Numbered from the stretch's first letter, positions 45,371 through 57,619 are shown. The stretch is DNA of 64,000 nucleotides from Benincasa hispida (GCF_009727055.1 NC_052354.1:41504877-41568876); one strand, 5' to 3'. Numbers and translations are program-made. The notes: generated from the sequence alone by a model not told the origin.

Positions 45371-45945
45371 AGTTGTAGTTCTGATTCCAAATTTCATTTC
45401 TGTATTGAAATCGTTACAGTTTTGGTGAGTTTTAGCTCTGCATTGCGTTTAATTGTTAAATGTATGTGGATGGTTGTTAATGGATGTTTCGGGATATTAA
45501 TCTTTGTTTTGGCTTTCTGTTTAAATTGCAAAAGTTAATTTGTAAGGGCCTTTGCGTTTTTGGGCATTAATATTGCAATCGAATTTGTGTTCGTTTTAGT
45601 TTTGAGTCGTTCGTGAAGCTTCAAAAGTGAAGGTTGCAGTGCGTTTTGATGGAGAAGACAAAACAGTGGTCGCATGGTGTAGCTAGATCTGGCTATATGT
45701 TCATGTAGAGTTTTCTACACGATCATGTAGCATTTACTAAACGATCGCATAACTAATGCTACGTGATCGTGTAGAGTTATTTACACGATCATGTTGCAAT
45801 TGGCTGTATATCGCAAAAGCGCTCGACGGGTAGACGATTGCGCGACATATAATACTCGACATATGGCTTGTGTGCTAAACGATCGTGTAGACTATCATGC
45901 ACATTGCAGAGTCAATAGCTACATGATCGCATAAAAGACTTGTCA
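45371..45945 (+). mobile_element. copia leader with CGATCG-rich stretch
   Basis: It is untranslated and lies between the primer-binding site and a second, 5'-truncated LTR. The second half (45690-45945) holds many words like TAAACGATCGCAT and ACACGATCATG. Exact CGATCG occurs at 45742 and 45880. No coding support. Confidence 0.6.
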
Positions 45946-47721
45946 CAGATGGTCTGATCCTGATCATTCGTGTAGTGGACATGTGATGGGGGCATCCTAT
46001 ACAAAGAGTTGTATAAGACCTGACCTCGAAGTGTTAATGTCTCGTCATATACCTCCGTTCATGATTGAGACTTCATTTCACTAGGATAACCATAGGTAAC
46101 ATGACCTCAATCCTGAGTGAGTTGGAATCCTACCATTAAGGGTGGTCCTTTGTTTTACATGGATGCGAGTGGCCAGAGCGACGACTCAAACCTACCACTT
46201 TGAGGATTCGTCTAATTCGGGAGCTGCGAACTCAACTTCACAAGATGGAGTTTACTTCTTCCTCAAAGTAGGGGTAAGTAAATAGATTGCTCTCTTAAGG
46301 GTTGATCCCGGGGCTTGAATGATGTGGTGCCATGCACCTTCTCATAGCTCGAAAGGTGTTCACATATAGTAGGACTATGTTGTATTGTTCATTAGAGGGA
46401 TCAGTGGTACTTAAGGAGGAAGATGTAATTACAGGGGCAAAACAGTAAATTGGCCTACTGTAATTACGAGCATCTGTTAAGGGTCATCGTACTGATAATT
46501 GGTTATATCCAATGGACATAGAAATATATCTATAGCAAGAAAAGTTCAACTGTCGGTCTTTAATGGAATGTCTGACAGTTAACGGATGGTGGATGTCGTG
46601 ACTAAAGAGTTTAGTAAGCTATCTACGTACCATTGGAACTTCGAGCCTTAGGTCCATAAGGTCCCCTGGTAGCTTGGATACAAGTTGAGAGTCAATTTTT
46701 GGGTCAGTTTGAAATGTTCCAATTGACGAGAATTAGTTCAATTATATATGATATAATTGAACTAGTTAATTATATATGATATAATTAACTTTATGTATGA
46801 GATATACTAATTTGGAGGAAATTGGATATAAATATGATTTATATCTAGTGGAGGAAAAATACTATAATTAATATATGATATTAATTCAGATATTATGAAT
46901 ATGATGAGATCACATTCATTGAACGGTTAAAAAGGAAATGGGACGGCGTCTCTTCCGTTTTAATAGTGGATGAGTGAGTTTAAAGATCACTTTGAGATGC
47001 ATAAATAGCTCACGGTGTGTTAAGCATGAAATGCGCGGACATTATGTTAAAAAGTGTGTCATCGCTTAGAAAATCAGTGCCTATACGATAGTGCCTGTAT
47101 GATCGCTTACTTATACGATATTGCTAAGCGATCGCTTACTGATTACACCTTCACACACTATTTAATAAACGATCGTTTACCTTTTCCTAAGAGATCGTTT
47201 AGCTCCCGATATTTACTAAAAGATCGTATAGACGATTGCTTAGTTTTTTCTACACGATCGTTTAGACGATCGCTTACCCTTTTTTCCTATACGATCGTTT
47301 AGATGATCTCTTACCTTTTCCTACACGATCGTATAATTCACCTAAACGATCAAGCATATTGTCTATACGATAGACAAGTTCATCTCCCATTTACTTGATC
47401 ATTATGTACGATCTATCTTCCTTCTCCCCTCTACCAAATCCGAATAAAGCCCACACTTTGGATTCTCACACCAAGAATACTGAGGGCTCTGAGTGGTGGT
47501 GTCATCTTCATTTCCTTCTGTTCGTGTGGAGACTGTTCGAGGTAGACGATTGGGTTTTAGATTTGCGATGAAGAAGAAGTCTTCAACTTGTATGATCTCT
47601 CGGTCTCTTTAGCATTATGAATGCATTTTAGTATGTTTGAATGTACATGTGGTAATTCTGTCATAATAAATTGGAAAGATCCGCTTCTGCTCATAGGTAC
47701 TCTTGAATAAGAGTTCCTTCA
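45946..47721 (+). repeat. copia LTR, 5' truncated, with CGATCG palindrome cluster
   Basis: It begins mid-LTR at CACAGATGGTCTGATCC and ends GAGTTCCTTCA at 47721. The stretch 47070-47370 holds six exact CGATCG hexamers within 203 bases, plus many one-off variants, mostly in the context ACGATCGTTTA. The internal region of element 3 follows directly. Confidence 0.8.
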
Positions 47722-47744
47722 GATATATGTTCTACACAACTGGA

Positions 47745-50481
47745 AAATAATATATATGTGCTAAGGCCTTTAGCAACAAATGCCCTCCATAACATAGAGA
47801 TGTTTAAAACTAGCGTAACTCAAAATAAATGACTTAGAATTTCTTCTAAAGAAAACGTCTAACTTTGGCACCTAAGATTAGGACATATTAATCTCAATAG
47901 GATTTAGAGGTTGGTAAAGAATGGACTTCTAAGTGAGTTAAATTTACTTGTGTGTGAGTCATGCCTTGAAGGCAAAATGACTAAAAGGCCTTTTATTGGA
48001 AAAGGTCATAGGGCCAAAGAACCTCTAGAGCTAGTGCATTCAAACTTTTGTGGTCCGATGAATGTAAGAATTGGGGGAGGTTATCAATATTTCATCATTT
48101 TCACTAATGATTATTCTAAATATGGGTACGTTTAATTAATGCAACAGAAGTCTGAGTATTTTGAAAAGTTCAAAGAATTCAAGGCTGAGGTTGAAAACGC
48201 ATTATATAGAACGATTAAAACACTTCGATCTGATCGAGGTGGAGAGTTTTTGGATTCATCTTTCTAGAACTATTTGATAGAACATGAAATAGTTTCCTAA
48301 GTCTCAGCACCTGGTACACCTCAGCAGAATGATGTATTAGAGAGGAGAAATCGAACCTTGTTGGACATGGTTCAGTCTATGATGAATTAAGTTTCCTTAC
48401 CTAACTCATTTTAGGGTTATGCAGTGGAGACTGCAGCTTATATCCTAAATTATATTCCCTCCAAGAGTGTTGCCAGGATACCTTTAGAGTTATGGAATGG
48501 TCGTAAAGCTAGCGTACGTCATTTTAGAATCTGGGGTGGCCCAGCACATGTGCTTGAAGCTAATCCTAAGAAACTGGAACCACGTTCAAGGTTATGCCTA
48601 TTTTTAGGCTATCCCAAAGGAACGAAAGGTGGTTATTTTTATGATCTTAAAGAAAACAAAGTATTTGTATCGACAAATGCTACTTTTCTTAAGGATGACG
48701 ACATAAAGGAGCACAAACCTAAAAGTAAAATCGTGTTGAATAAACTTTCCAAAGAAACTACTAAATCTTCAACAAGAGTTGTTGAAGTAGGTTCACCTAG
48801 TAGGTCAAATCCACCTCAAATATTGAGGGAACCTCGACGTAGTGGGAGGGTTGAGAACCCACCTATTCGCTATATGGTTTTAACTAAAATCCTAGCTATG
48901 GTAGATGATGACGAGGTTAAAGATCCATCGTCTTATAAAAAGGCAATGGAGGATGTTGACAGAGATGAATGGATCAAAGCCATGGATCTCAAAATGGAGT
49001 CTATGTACTTCAATTCAATTTGGGATCTTATAGATCAACTTGATGGGGTTAAACCTATAGGTTGCAAATGGATCTACAAGGGGAAACGGGGTGTTGATGG
49101 GAAGGTGCAAACCTTCAAGGCTAGATTGGTGGAAAAGGTTTATACCCAGGTAGAGGGAGTCGACTATGAGGAGACTTTCTTGCCTGTAGCCATGCTGAAA
49201 TCTATTTGAATCCTCCTATCCATTGCCTCATATTATGACTATGAGATATGAAAAATGGATGTCAAGTCTGCTTTTCTGAATGCCAATCTTGAGGTGACCA
49301 TTTATATGGTACAGTTCAAGGGATTCATAGTCCAAGATTAAGAGCAAAAGGTTTGCAAGTATAATCAGTCCATTTATGGACTAAAACAAGCATCTCGATC
49401 TTCGAATATCAGGTTTGATACTATGATCAAATGTTATGGCTTTGATCAGAACGTTGATGATTCTTGTGTCTACAAAAAGATCATCAATAGTTCAATAGTT
49501 TTTCTAATGTTGTATGTAGATGATATCCTACTCATTGGGAATGATGTAGGCTTACTGACTACAATTAAGAACTGGCTAACGACCAAATTCCAAATAAAAT
49601 ATTTGTGAGAGGCTCAGTTTGTTCTTGATATTCAGATCTTTCGAGATAGAAAGAACAAAATGCTAACACTATCTCAGGCATCGTATATTGACAAGATGTT
49701 GATCAAATATTTGACGCAAAACTCCAAGAGGGGCTTCTTGACTTTTAGGCATGGAGTTACTTTGTCTAAGGAATAGTGTCCTAAGATACCTCAAGTGGTT
49801 GAGAATATGAGATGGGTCCTCTATGCATCTGTTGTGGGCAGTTTGATGTATGTGATGTTATGTCCCAGACCTAACATCTGCTATGCAGTAGGGATATTCA
49901 GTAGATATCAATCTAATCTAGGATATGATCACTGGACAGCCGTTAAGAACATCTTCAAGTATCTACGGAGAACGAGAGACTACATGCTTGTGTATGGTTC
50001 TAAGGATTTGATCCTTACAGTATACACGAACTCTGATTTTTAGACTGAAAGGGATTCTCGAAAATCCACTTCAAAATCAATGTTCACTTTTAACAGAAGA
50101 GTAGTAGTATGGCGAAGCACCAAGCAGGGGTGCATCGCAGACTCCATTATAGAGGCTGAGTATGTAGCAGCTTGTGAAGCTGCTAAGGAGGCCGTTTAGC
50201 TCAAGAAATTCATGACTGATCTGGAAGTTGTTCCAGACATGTTAAAGCCCATCACACTTTATTGTAATAATAATGGTGTTGTGGTTAATTCCCATGAGCC
50301 TAGGAGACATAAGCGCGGCAAGAACATAGAGCGAAAGTATCATCTCATCATCCGAAAGATTGTGCATCGAGGGGACGTGATTGTCACGAAGATAGCTTTA
50401 GAGCACAACGTTGCTGATCCATTTACGAAAGCCCTCATGGCTACAGGGTTTGAGGGTCACCTACAGAGTATGGGTCTATGA
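47745..50481 (+). pseudogene. copia element 3 pol pseudogene
   Basis: The primer-binding site, gag and protease are deleted: the LTR end at 47721 runs almost directly into YVLRPLATNAL of the GAG-pre-integrase region. Integrase (47830-48700) has MCESCLEGK-like and NDYSKYGYV blocks. Its catalytic Glu is present in LERRNRT. The longest open stretch (48424-49209, 261 codons) covers the integrase tail, the Ser/Thr-rich linker and the reverse transcriptase N-terminus with GCKWIYKGKRGVDG. The catalytic YVDD loop is intact at 49513-49524. RNase H (49940-50481) has lost acidic residues: GYTDSDF reads VYTNSDF, and YSDN reads YCNN. It ends with a clean stop at 50479-50481. Several stops in each domain make it non-functional. 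Confidence 0.9.
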
Positions 50482-50610
50482 GACAGACCACGGTTGAACT
50501 AGGGCAAGTGAGAGATCTTGTACTGAATGTGTTATACCCTAGTTTATTGTTTTGTGTACTTGTATTTTATTATCTTGTACACCCCACTAGCTTTAGAAGA
50601 AGTGGGAGAT
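50482..50610 (+). other. 3' untranslated tail and polypurine tract of copia element 3
   Basis: The tail has CCTAGTTTATTGT as in element 1 (2948). The polypurine tract AGAAGTGGGAGAT at 50598-50610 abuts the LTR start TGTTAGAGTTG. Confidence 0.85.
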
Positions 50611-53600
50611 TGTTAGAGTTGATGCCCTAAATCTCGGTGCATCCTATAGTTTATAAATCTTGTATGAACAAACTTGTATGTGATTAATAATATTTGATAT
50701 TATATTCACATTGTCTATGAAATATGTGATATTTTAGTTGTTTTAACCATAAACCAATAAACTAACATCCAAGGTTATCGTTGTAACTTAAACATGTATG
50801 TGGAAACATACAAGTAGATCATATTTATGTGATAACCTAATTGGTCTGTAGTATATGGATAAGGTTGGGTACCTTATCCTGGTGACACTACGAGTATGGC
50901 CCGCTTTGTAGATGTTACAAATGTTGTAAAGTGCTATAAATGATCTGATCCTGATCATTCATGTATTAGACATGCGAACAGGGATATTCTATACAAAGAA
51001 GATTGTATAAGACCGGACCACGAAATTTCTAGTCTCATTATATAACACCATTCATAATAGAGACTTTTATTTCACTAGTATGACCATAGGTAACATGACC
51101 TTAATCCTGAGTGAGTTGTGAACTCCTGCCTATGAGGGAGATCCTTTGATTTGTATAGGTGAGAGTGGTTAGATCACCCACTCAATAAGCCTACCATTTT
51201 GGGGATTCATTTGATTGAGGATCTGAGAACTCAGCTACACAAGATGGAATTCACTCCTTCCCCGAAGTAGGGATAAGTAGATAAATTGCTCCCTTAAGGG
51301 CTGATTCCGGGTCTTGAACAATGTGGTGCCACACCCTCTCTTGGCCCGAGAGGGGTTTAGTCATAGTAGGACATGATCTATTGTTCATTAGAGAAATCAG
51401 TGGTACTTAAGAAGTTAGAGGTAACTACAGGGGCAAAAATGGTAATTTGGCCCAATTGTACTTACGAGCAATTTGTGAAGTGTCATCGTACTGTTGATTG
51501 GTTGTATCCAATGGACACAGAAATATATCACTAGTGCGAAGAGTGCAGTTGTCGATCTTTAGTGGAGTGCTCGAAGTTAACGGATGGTGGATAATATAAT
51601 TAAATAATGTAATTAATTATTCACGTTGTGGGATTGGTGTCCTAATTCTCCTAGATTCTCGTAGTTTGTAAACATTGTACACATTGTTATGAATAAAATA
51701 AGAGTTATTTTATTTGCATTTACTCATATCCAATAAACAAAAATCCGTGGTTATTGTATGTAAACTTAAGCATGTATATGAGATATACAAGTAGATCATG
51801 CCTTAAGTAATAACCTAAAAGGTCTGTAGTATAAGGATAAATGAGGGATACCTTATCCTGGTGACACTATGGATACGACCCGCTTTGTTCTGGTGACACT
51901 ATGGATACGACCCGCTTTGTAGAGGTTTACAAGTGTTGTGAACTACTATAGATGATCTGATCCTGACCATTCATTTGGAGACATGTGAGCGATGGTGTCT
52001 TATACAAAGAGTTTGTATAAGACCGGACCACGAGATGACTAGTCTCTTTATATAACGTCGTTGATACTTGAGACTTATATCTCACCTAAATGACCATAGG
52101 TGACATGACTTTAATCCTAAGTGTTTTGGGAACTTCTATCTTTGAGGGTGGTCCTTTGATTAGTATGGGTGAGAGTGGCCAATTGTCAACTCAACATGCC
52201 TACCTTTTTGGGGATTTGTCTGATTGGGGAGCTGGGAACTCAGTTACACAAGACGGAATTCACCCCTTTCCTGAAGTAGGGGTACGCAGATAGATTGCTC
52301 TCTTAAGGGTTGATTCCGGGTCTTGAACATAGTGGCCACATCTTTTCTTTGGAAGAGAGGACCAAGTCATAGTAGGATTATGACTTATGTTCATTAGAGA
52401 AATCAGTGGTATTTAAGAAGTTAGATGTAACTTTAGGGACAAAACGGTAAATTGGCCCAACTGTACTTACGAGTGATCTGTGAAGGATTATCGCACGATT
52501 GATTGGTTGATATGGACACACAAAAATATATGTAGTGACGTGAGCGCAGCTGTCGGTCTTTAGTGGAATGCCCGACAGTTAATGGATTATAGATCTCATG
52601 ACTAAAGAGTTTAGTCAGTTATTCACGTACCGTTGGAGCTTCACGCTACAGGTCCATAAGGTCCCCTTGGTAGCTCAATGGATTCAAGTTGAGAATCAGT
52701 TCTTGGGGTTGATTTGAAGTGTTTAAATTAACATGAGGAAATTCAATTATATATGATAGGTGTGATATATGAGATACATCAAGAGGAGGATTAATGTAAA
52801 TTTGATTTACATTAAGTACAATAAAATGAAAAAGAACTATAGTTTATATATTTCATGAGATGAAATATTAAAACTATAGGTTATAAATATAATATGGTAA
52901 GTTGGTTATCATATTTATTTATAATAATATTAATTATTTGATAATTATCTCTTTTTCTCTAATAACCGATTAAGTGGGAGGCTATTGGTGGTTTTATGGT
53001 AACCGTGAGATAAAAGGAAAAATATTTTCCTAAAATTAAAGAGTTGTCACTTTCAGAAACGAACTCACGGTAAAGCTATCAAGTGAAAGTGTTTCACTAA
53101 ACGATAGCTAATAGAAAGACTAAATGACGTGGACTTTAACTATACGATAGTTCATTTAGCTGGTCGTAGCTAAACGATCGCGTGACATTGTCTATATGAT
53201 AGGTTCATTTACTACACGATCAGGCATATCGTCTATACGATAGATGCAACATCTCCCACTTGCTCGATCATCTACACGATCGTTGTCCTCCTATCTCTTC
53301 CTCTAACTAAGTCCATACAGAGTCCACAACTCCTGGATTCTTACACCGAGAATACCAAAGTAGCCATTGTGGTGGTGTCTTAACTCAACTCGATTGATTT
53401 CGAGGTTCTAGAGGCCGTTCGTTGGGTTCGTGATCATTGTGTTCGTGCTGGTGATTGTGTTGCACCGGTCGTTGAGTTGAGGGTTGTGTTGTTGTTGACG
53501 CTTGTAGATTGATCGGGGGAGTTTGAAGAATGGTTCTTCAAAGGTACGCATACTCTATCCCTTGACACTCTCTTAAAACATGTTGTAATTTCTTATTGTG

Positions 53601-54683
53601 CATGACCAGTTAGTTTCCGTTGTTGTACTATAATTGTTAATGTTCAATTTCGAATGGAATTTGTAACGATTCTTCCGCTGCTCATGGAAATCCTCATGTC
53701 TGATTTTCTTCACATGTATTGTTGAAGCTTCAAGCTACAGGTCTATAAGGTCCTCTTGGTAGCTCAAAAGATTCAATTGAGAATTAGTTTTTGGGTTAAT
53801 TTGAATTTTTCAAATTAATAAGAGAGAATTTAATTATATATGATATAATTAAATTGATTCAATTATATATGATATAATTGACATAATGTATGTGATACAT
53901 TATAGTTTAGTTGGAGGAATAAATATTTGAATGTGATTCAAATATATTTTCTATGATTGAGATTCATTGTTGTTAAATTTAATATAAATATGTTTTATAT
54001 TAAATGCCATAAAATAGAGAAACAAAATTATAGTTCATATTATATATGATGTAATATTAAAACTATAGGTTATAAATATAATATGATAAAAGCTATCATA
54101 TTTATTAATATTATTTATTATTTTAGATAATTAATCATTTTTTTCTCTTAAACCATCTTGGTAGGTGGTTAAGCAGATTTTTTATGGCAAATGGAATAAA
54201 TAAAATATGATTTTATTTTTCCATAACCTATCTACATGAAAATCAGAGAGACTATACGATAGACATTAACACTAAATGATTGAAAACTTTTTCTACAGTA
54301 GAGAGTTTCCTCAATCATCTTCCTCCTTCAAACTTACAAATTCCCTTCTAATCAAAATAGTTAGAGCCCACAACTCCTGGGGTCTCACCTCAGTATATCG
54401 AGGAATCCAAATGGTTGTGTCTCATTTTGGTTCGTGAGATTCTTGAAGAAAGTCTTCAAGGTTGTTGTTTTTTAGTTTTGTTGCTGTTCGAAGAGTTTGT
54501 GATGCTTCGAGGGTTGTACGAGAAGAAGTGTTCTTCAAAGGTATAATCACTTAATCTCTTTTTTTAGTTTAAAGAGCATGCTGTAATTTTACTTAGAATG
54601 CATAAACTGTTTGTTTACTGTAAATTTCTATTTGCAATATAAATGAAATTTGGACGATCCGCTTCCGCTCATGGATCTCTTCA
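50611..54683 (+). repeat. 3' LTR of copia element 3, split by a solo LTR
   Basis: LTR pieces 50611-51626 and 53718-54683 join in register: ATTATTCACGT continues as ATTGTTGAAGCTTCAAGC, as in uninterrupted copies. It ends near GGATCTCTTCA, where the 30-bp minisatellite begins. Confidence 0.85.
51627..53712 (+). mobile_element. solo copia LTR nested in another copia LTR
   Basis: The unit is 2086 bp, begins TGTGGGATTGG and ends TTTTCTTCA. The target duplication is CACGT (51622-51626) and CATGT (53713-53717), one mismatch, of the CG-to-TG kind. It belongs to the same LTR subfamily as 3713-5640. A 32-bp tandem duplication lies at 51858-51920, and a CGATCG-rich stretch at 53090-53290. Confidence 0.9.
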
Positions 54684-55073
54684 TATGGCATATCCGCCCC
54701 ATCTTCAAAGCTCGAGGTCGTATCTGCTCTATTTTTAAAGCTCGAGGCCCTATCCACCTCATCTTTTTAACCTGATGGCGTATCCGCCTCATCTTCAAAA
54801 CTAGATTGTGTATCCACCCCATCTTCAAAGCTCAATGGTGTATTTGCCCCATCTTCAAAGCTCGATGGCGTATCTGCCCCCATCTTCAAAGCTCAATGAC
54901 ATATCTGCCTCATCTTAAGAAATTGATGGCATATCCGCCTTATCATATCCACCTCATCTTCAAAGCTCGATGACGTATCCATCTTATCTTCAAAGCTTGA
55001 TGGCATATCCGTCCCATCTTTAAAGCTCGATGGCATATCTACCCCATATTCAAAGCAAAGCTCAATGGTGTAT
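54684..55073 (+). repeat. 30-bp minisatellite, left part (about 13 units)
   Basis: The unit is close to CATCTTCAAAGCTCGATGGC plus a GTATCCGCCC tail, 30 bases. Copies diverge by roughly 10-25% and one is shortened near 54940. The array continues at 56755 after an inserted LTR. Confidence 0.92.
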
Positions 55074-56754
55074 TGATAACGGGCATAAATGCACGTTATT
55101 ACAGTGCTAAGTTATTAAACAATGCAAGTTTGCGTTGATAAAATATATAAGATTGCGTCAAAAAAAGCATTAAGTTTACAACATTGCGGTCGCATGCGTT
55201 CATTGCATAAAAACAGTTTAACTTTTGTATTTTTGTGCAGAATATGCGTTGACGCAAAGCGTAAAATGCGATCATAAGAAAGCAACGGTCGAGCGTAGTG
55301 TTACCACAAGGCTTTGTGGTGATTTGTGCTGCAAATATCTGCTCAAGAAAAATTGTCGCATGGAGCCACCGCAACTTGGTGGCGCATCTAGGTGAAAAGC
55401 ATAATAACTCACGATGAGACAGAAAGCTGATGACGGTCGATTCCGAATTAAGTTGATAAGCCACTAACGAACTACTGTAGCAAGTACACTCAACTTTTTG
55501 GTGACAAATATTCGGCGCATCAGACAAAGAATTAATGTCATTTCATCAATGCAATCATAAGAGAGAAGACGCCTTTCACCCTGAAGCTCTATAAATACCG
55601 AGGGCAACCTTCAGTAAAGAAGTTCGGAGAGTTAAAGATTTTTCCTCAAAAAGAAACAACCTTGTTCATAGTTTTCCTTTTTATTTAGAAGGCGGAGTGA
55701 GATAAGAAAAGTGATGCCGGAAGATCGCTCTGGTCAGCTCGATAGAGAACCCAGAGGGATGAAAAACAGAGAGAGGGCCGACTCTCGCAAGAGAGAGACT
55801 ATCTTTTAAACAGAGTAGAAAAGACAGTGTAAAAGCCTTGGGTAGCAAGAGATTGTTCCTAGGCTCTTTATTCTCACCTTGCATTGTTATTTTGTATTTC
55901 AACTCCTTATCTATAAAATGGAACTTGCTATTCTACATCTGTTCACTCTCTTAAAAGCACGATGAGTAGCTAACTTTATCGAATGGGTTGAGAAGAACTA
56001 AGCTAACATGACCTAGCATCTTCATCGCATGCGATTATCTTGTCTTATGTTGCACTCAACACCCGTTTAGAGCTACTCGAGAGAGAGTCTAAAGAAAGAA
56101 CCTAAGACTTGAGAGATCTAGGTTAGAATCTAGACTCGAGGGAGCAAGATTAGATCTACATAAGTAAGAGATAGGGACTTAGAGATAAGCTCTGTTTTCC
56201 AACATGCATCGCATGCATCCTAGAGATAGGTTACGATATTATGTGGTCGCCTTATTTGTATGTCATGTTGTCATCGCATAAATAAGAATAGAGGCTTATG
56301 TGTAGGTCCTATAGACTCATCGCATATATCGCATGCATTCTAGTACTAGAAGCCGTAGCATTTGCGTTGAGAGATGATTTGCTATTGTATGTGTGTTGCA
56401 TGATCGAATAACATGAATGCATCCTAGGAAGTGTTAGCTGAACCCCTTCTCAACCCGTTCCCCGCATATTCATCGCATCTTCTGTATTATCAACTCTTTT
56501 CGTAACTCCACTGCATACGTTTATTTTATACCGCAAACAACAACCCAAAACAACTATTTGATTTATTGGTTACTGCAAAGTCTTCTTGAAAATTATCACC
56601 GCATACCGTTTTCCCAAGTCCCTGAGTTCGACCCTGGACTTACCAGGAAACTCAGTGGAATTTATACTTGGATTCTGCTGAGAAAACTTGTTGTTCAACG
56701 CATTTCCATCACCGCATTTCATTTCATAATTTCACCTCATAAAATAACGCATCA
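55074..56754 (+). mobile_element. Athila-like solo LTR inserted in the minisatellite
   Basis: The unit is 1681 bp, begins TGATAACGGGCATAAATGCA and ends ACGCATCA. Perfect TGTAT duplications flank it at 55069-55073 and 56755-56759. A strong TATA-like word, CTCTATAAATACCG, lies at 55586-55599, as expected for the LTR promoter. The block GAGTTCGACCCTGG near 56625 is shared with the other Athila-like LTRs. The 142-codon minus-strand frame (55099-55527) does not resemble a known protein. Confidence 0.93.
55586..55599 (+). promoter_or_regulatory. TATA box of the Athila-like LTR
   Basis: CTCTATAAATACCG sits about 515 bases into the LTR, followed by GAGGGCAACC, a usual U3/R layout. The reverse copies have matching TATTTATAGG words, for example at 39780. 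Confidence 0.6.
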
Positions 56755-57170
56755 TGTATTTGTTCCATCTTCAAAGATCGAGGTTGTATCTACCCCATCT
56801 TCAAAGCTTGATGGCGTATTTACCTTATCTTCAAAGATTGATGGTGTATTCATCCCATCTTTAAAGCTCGATAGTGTATCTACCCCATCTTTAAAGCTCA
56901 ATAGCGTATCTGCCCCATCTTCAAAGCTCAAGGACGTATCCATCTCATCTTTAAAGCTTGATGGCGTATTTGCCTCATCTTCAAAGCTTGATGGTATATC
57001 CGCCCCATTTTCAAAGCTTGATGGCATAACCGCCTCATCTTCAAAACTTGATGGCGTATCTACCCCATCTTCAAAGCTCGATGGTGTCTCCACCCTATCT
57101 TCAAATCTAGACGGCATACCCGTCTCATCTTCAAAGCTCAATGGCATATCTATCTCATCTTCAAAGTCGG
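56755..57170 (+). repeat. 30-bp minisatellite, right part (about 14 units)
   Basis: It has the same unit as 54684-55073, continuing in register after the insertion. Because the unit is a multiple of three, long frames stay open on both strands: PSSFEDGVDT-type decapeptides on the minus strand and SSKLDGVSTP-type on the plus strand. I treat these as by-products, with the reservation given in the findings. Confidence 0.92.
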
Positions 57171-57325
57171 ATCAAGGAGTGACATGATAGGGTTGTTTAA
57201 TCCTTTCCTGGGTCATCTCTATGTGAACCAAACCATGATATTATAGGGGATCAAAGAGTGATATAATAGGGTTATTTAGACCTTTTAGGGATCATTGCTA
57301 TGTGAATCAAACCATAATATAATAT
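57165..57325 (+). repeat. tandem duplication of a ~79-bp unit
   Basis: The two copies each start GGATCAA(G/A)GAGTGA and contain ATGTGAA(C/T)CAAACCAT. They lie between the 30-bp and the ~80-bp arrays. Confidence 0.75.
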
Positions 57326-57615
57326 TGGTGTGGTTTCACTTCTCCATTTTCAATCAAGTTTGACGCATCTTCAAGTTCAAGTTGCAATTAATGATAAAGT
57401 TGGGACCTTTATCTCCATGTTCCATTTTCAAGTTGAAGTTTAAATAATGATAACGTTGGGGCCTTGGTAAAGTCATGGCACAAGTGCACCTCCATCTTTA
57501 ATCAATTTTGGTGAGCTTGGCTCCGCTCCATTCTTCACAATGTCTGACTCCAATCCATTTTCAAAGGCAAAGTCTAATGTGGCTACCTCCACTCCATTTT
57601 CAAAAGCAAAGTCTG
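57326..57615 (+). other. non-coding spacer between tandem arrays
   Basis: It includes two related segments ending CACTCCATTTTCAAA/CCAATCCATTTTCAAA followed by GCAAAGTCTGATGTGG or its variant, about 50 bp apart. No gene is supported. Confidence 0.5.
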
Positions 57616-57619
57616 ATGT

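Noticed and set aside
47070..47370. CRISPR-like or bacterial restriction-site array (CGATCG)
   Set aside because: The repeats are short, irregularly spaced palindromes inside an LTR. No spacer-repeat periodicity is visible.
55099..55527. 142-codon minus-strand frame in the Athila-like solo LTR
   Set aside because: It lies on the non-coding strand of an LTR, and the equivalent segment is not open in the LTR copies at 7706 or 27815.
54684..57170. CRISPR array
   Set aside because: Units are contiguous 30-bp repeats with no unique spacers, in a plant nuclear context.
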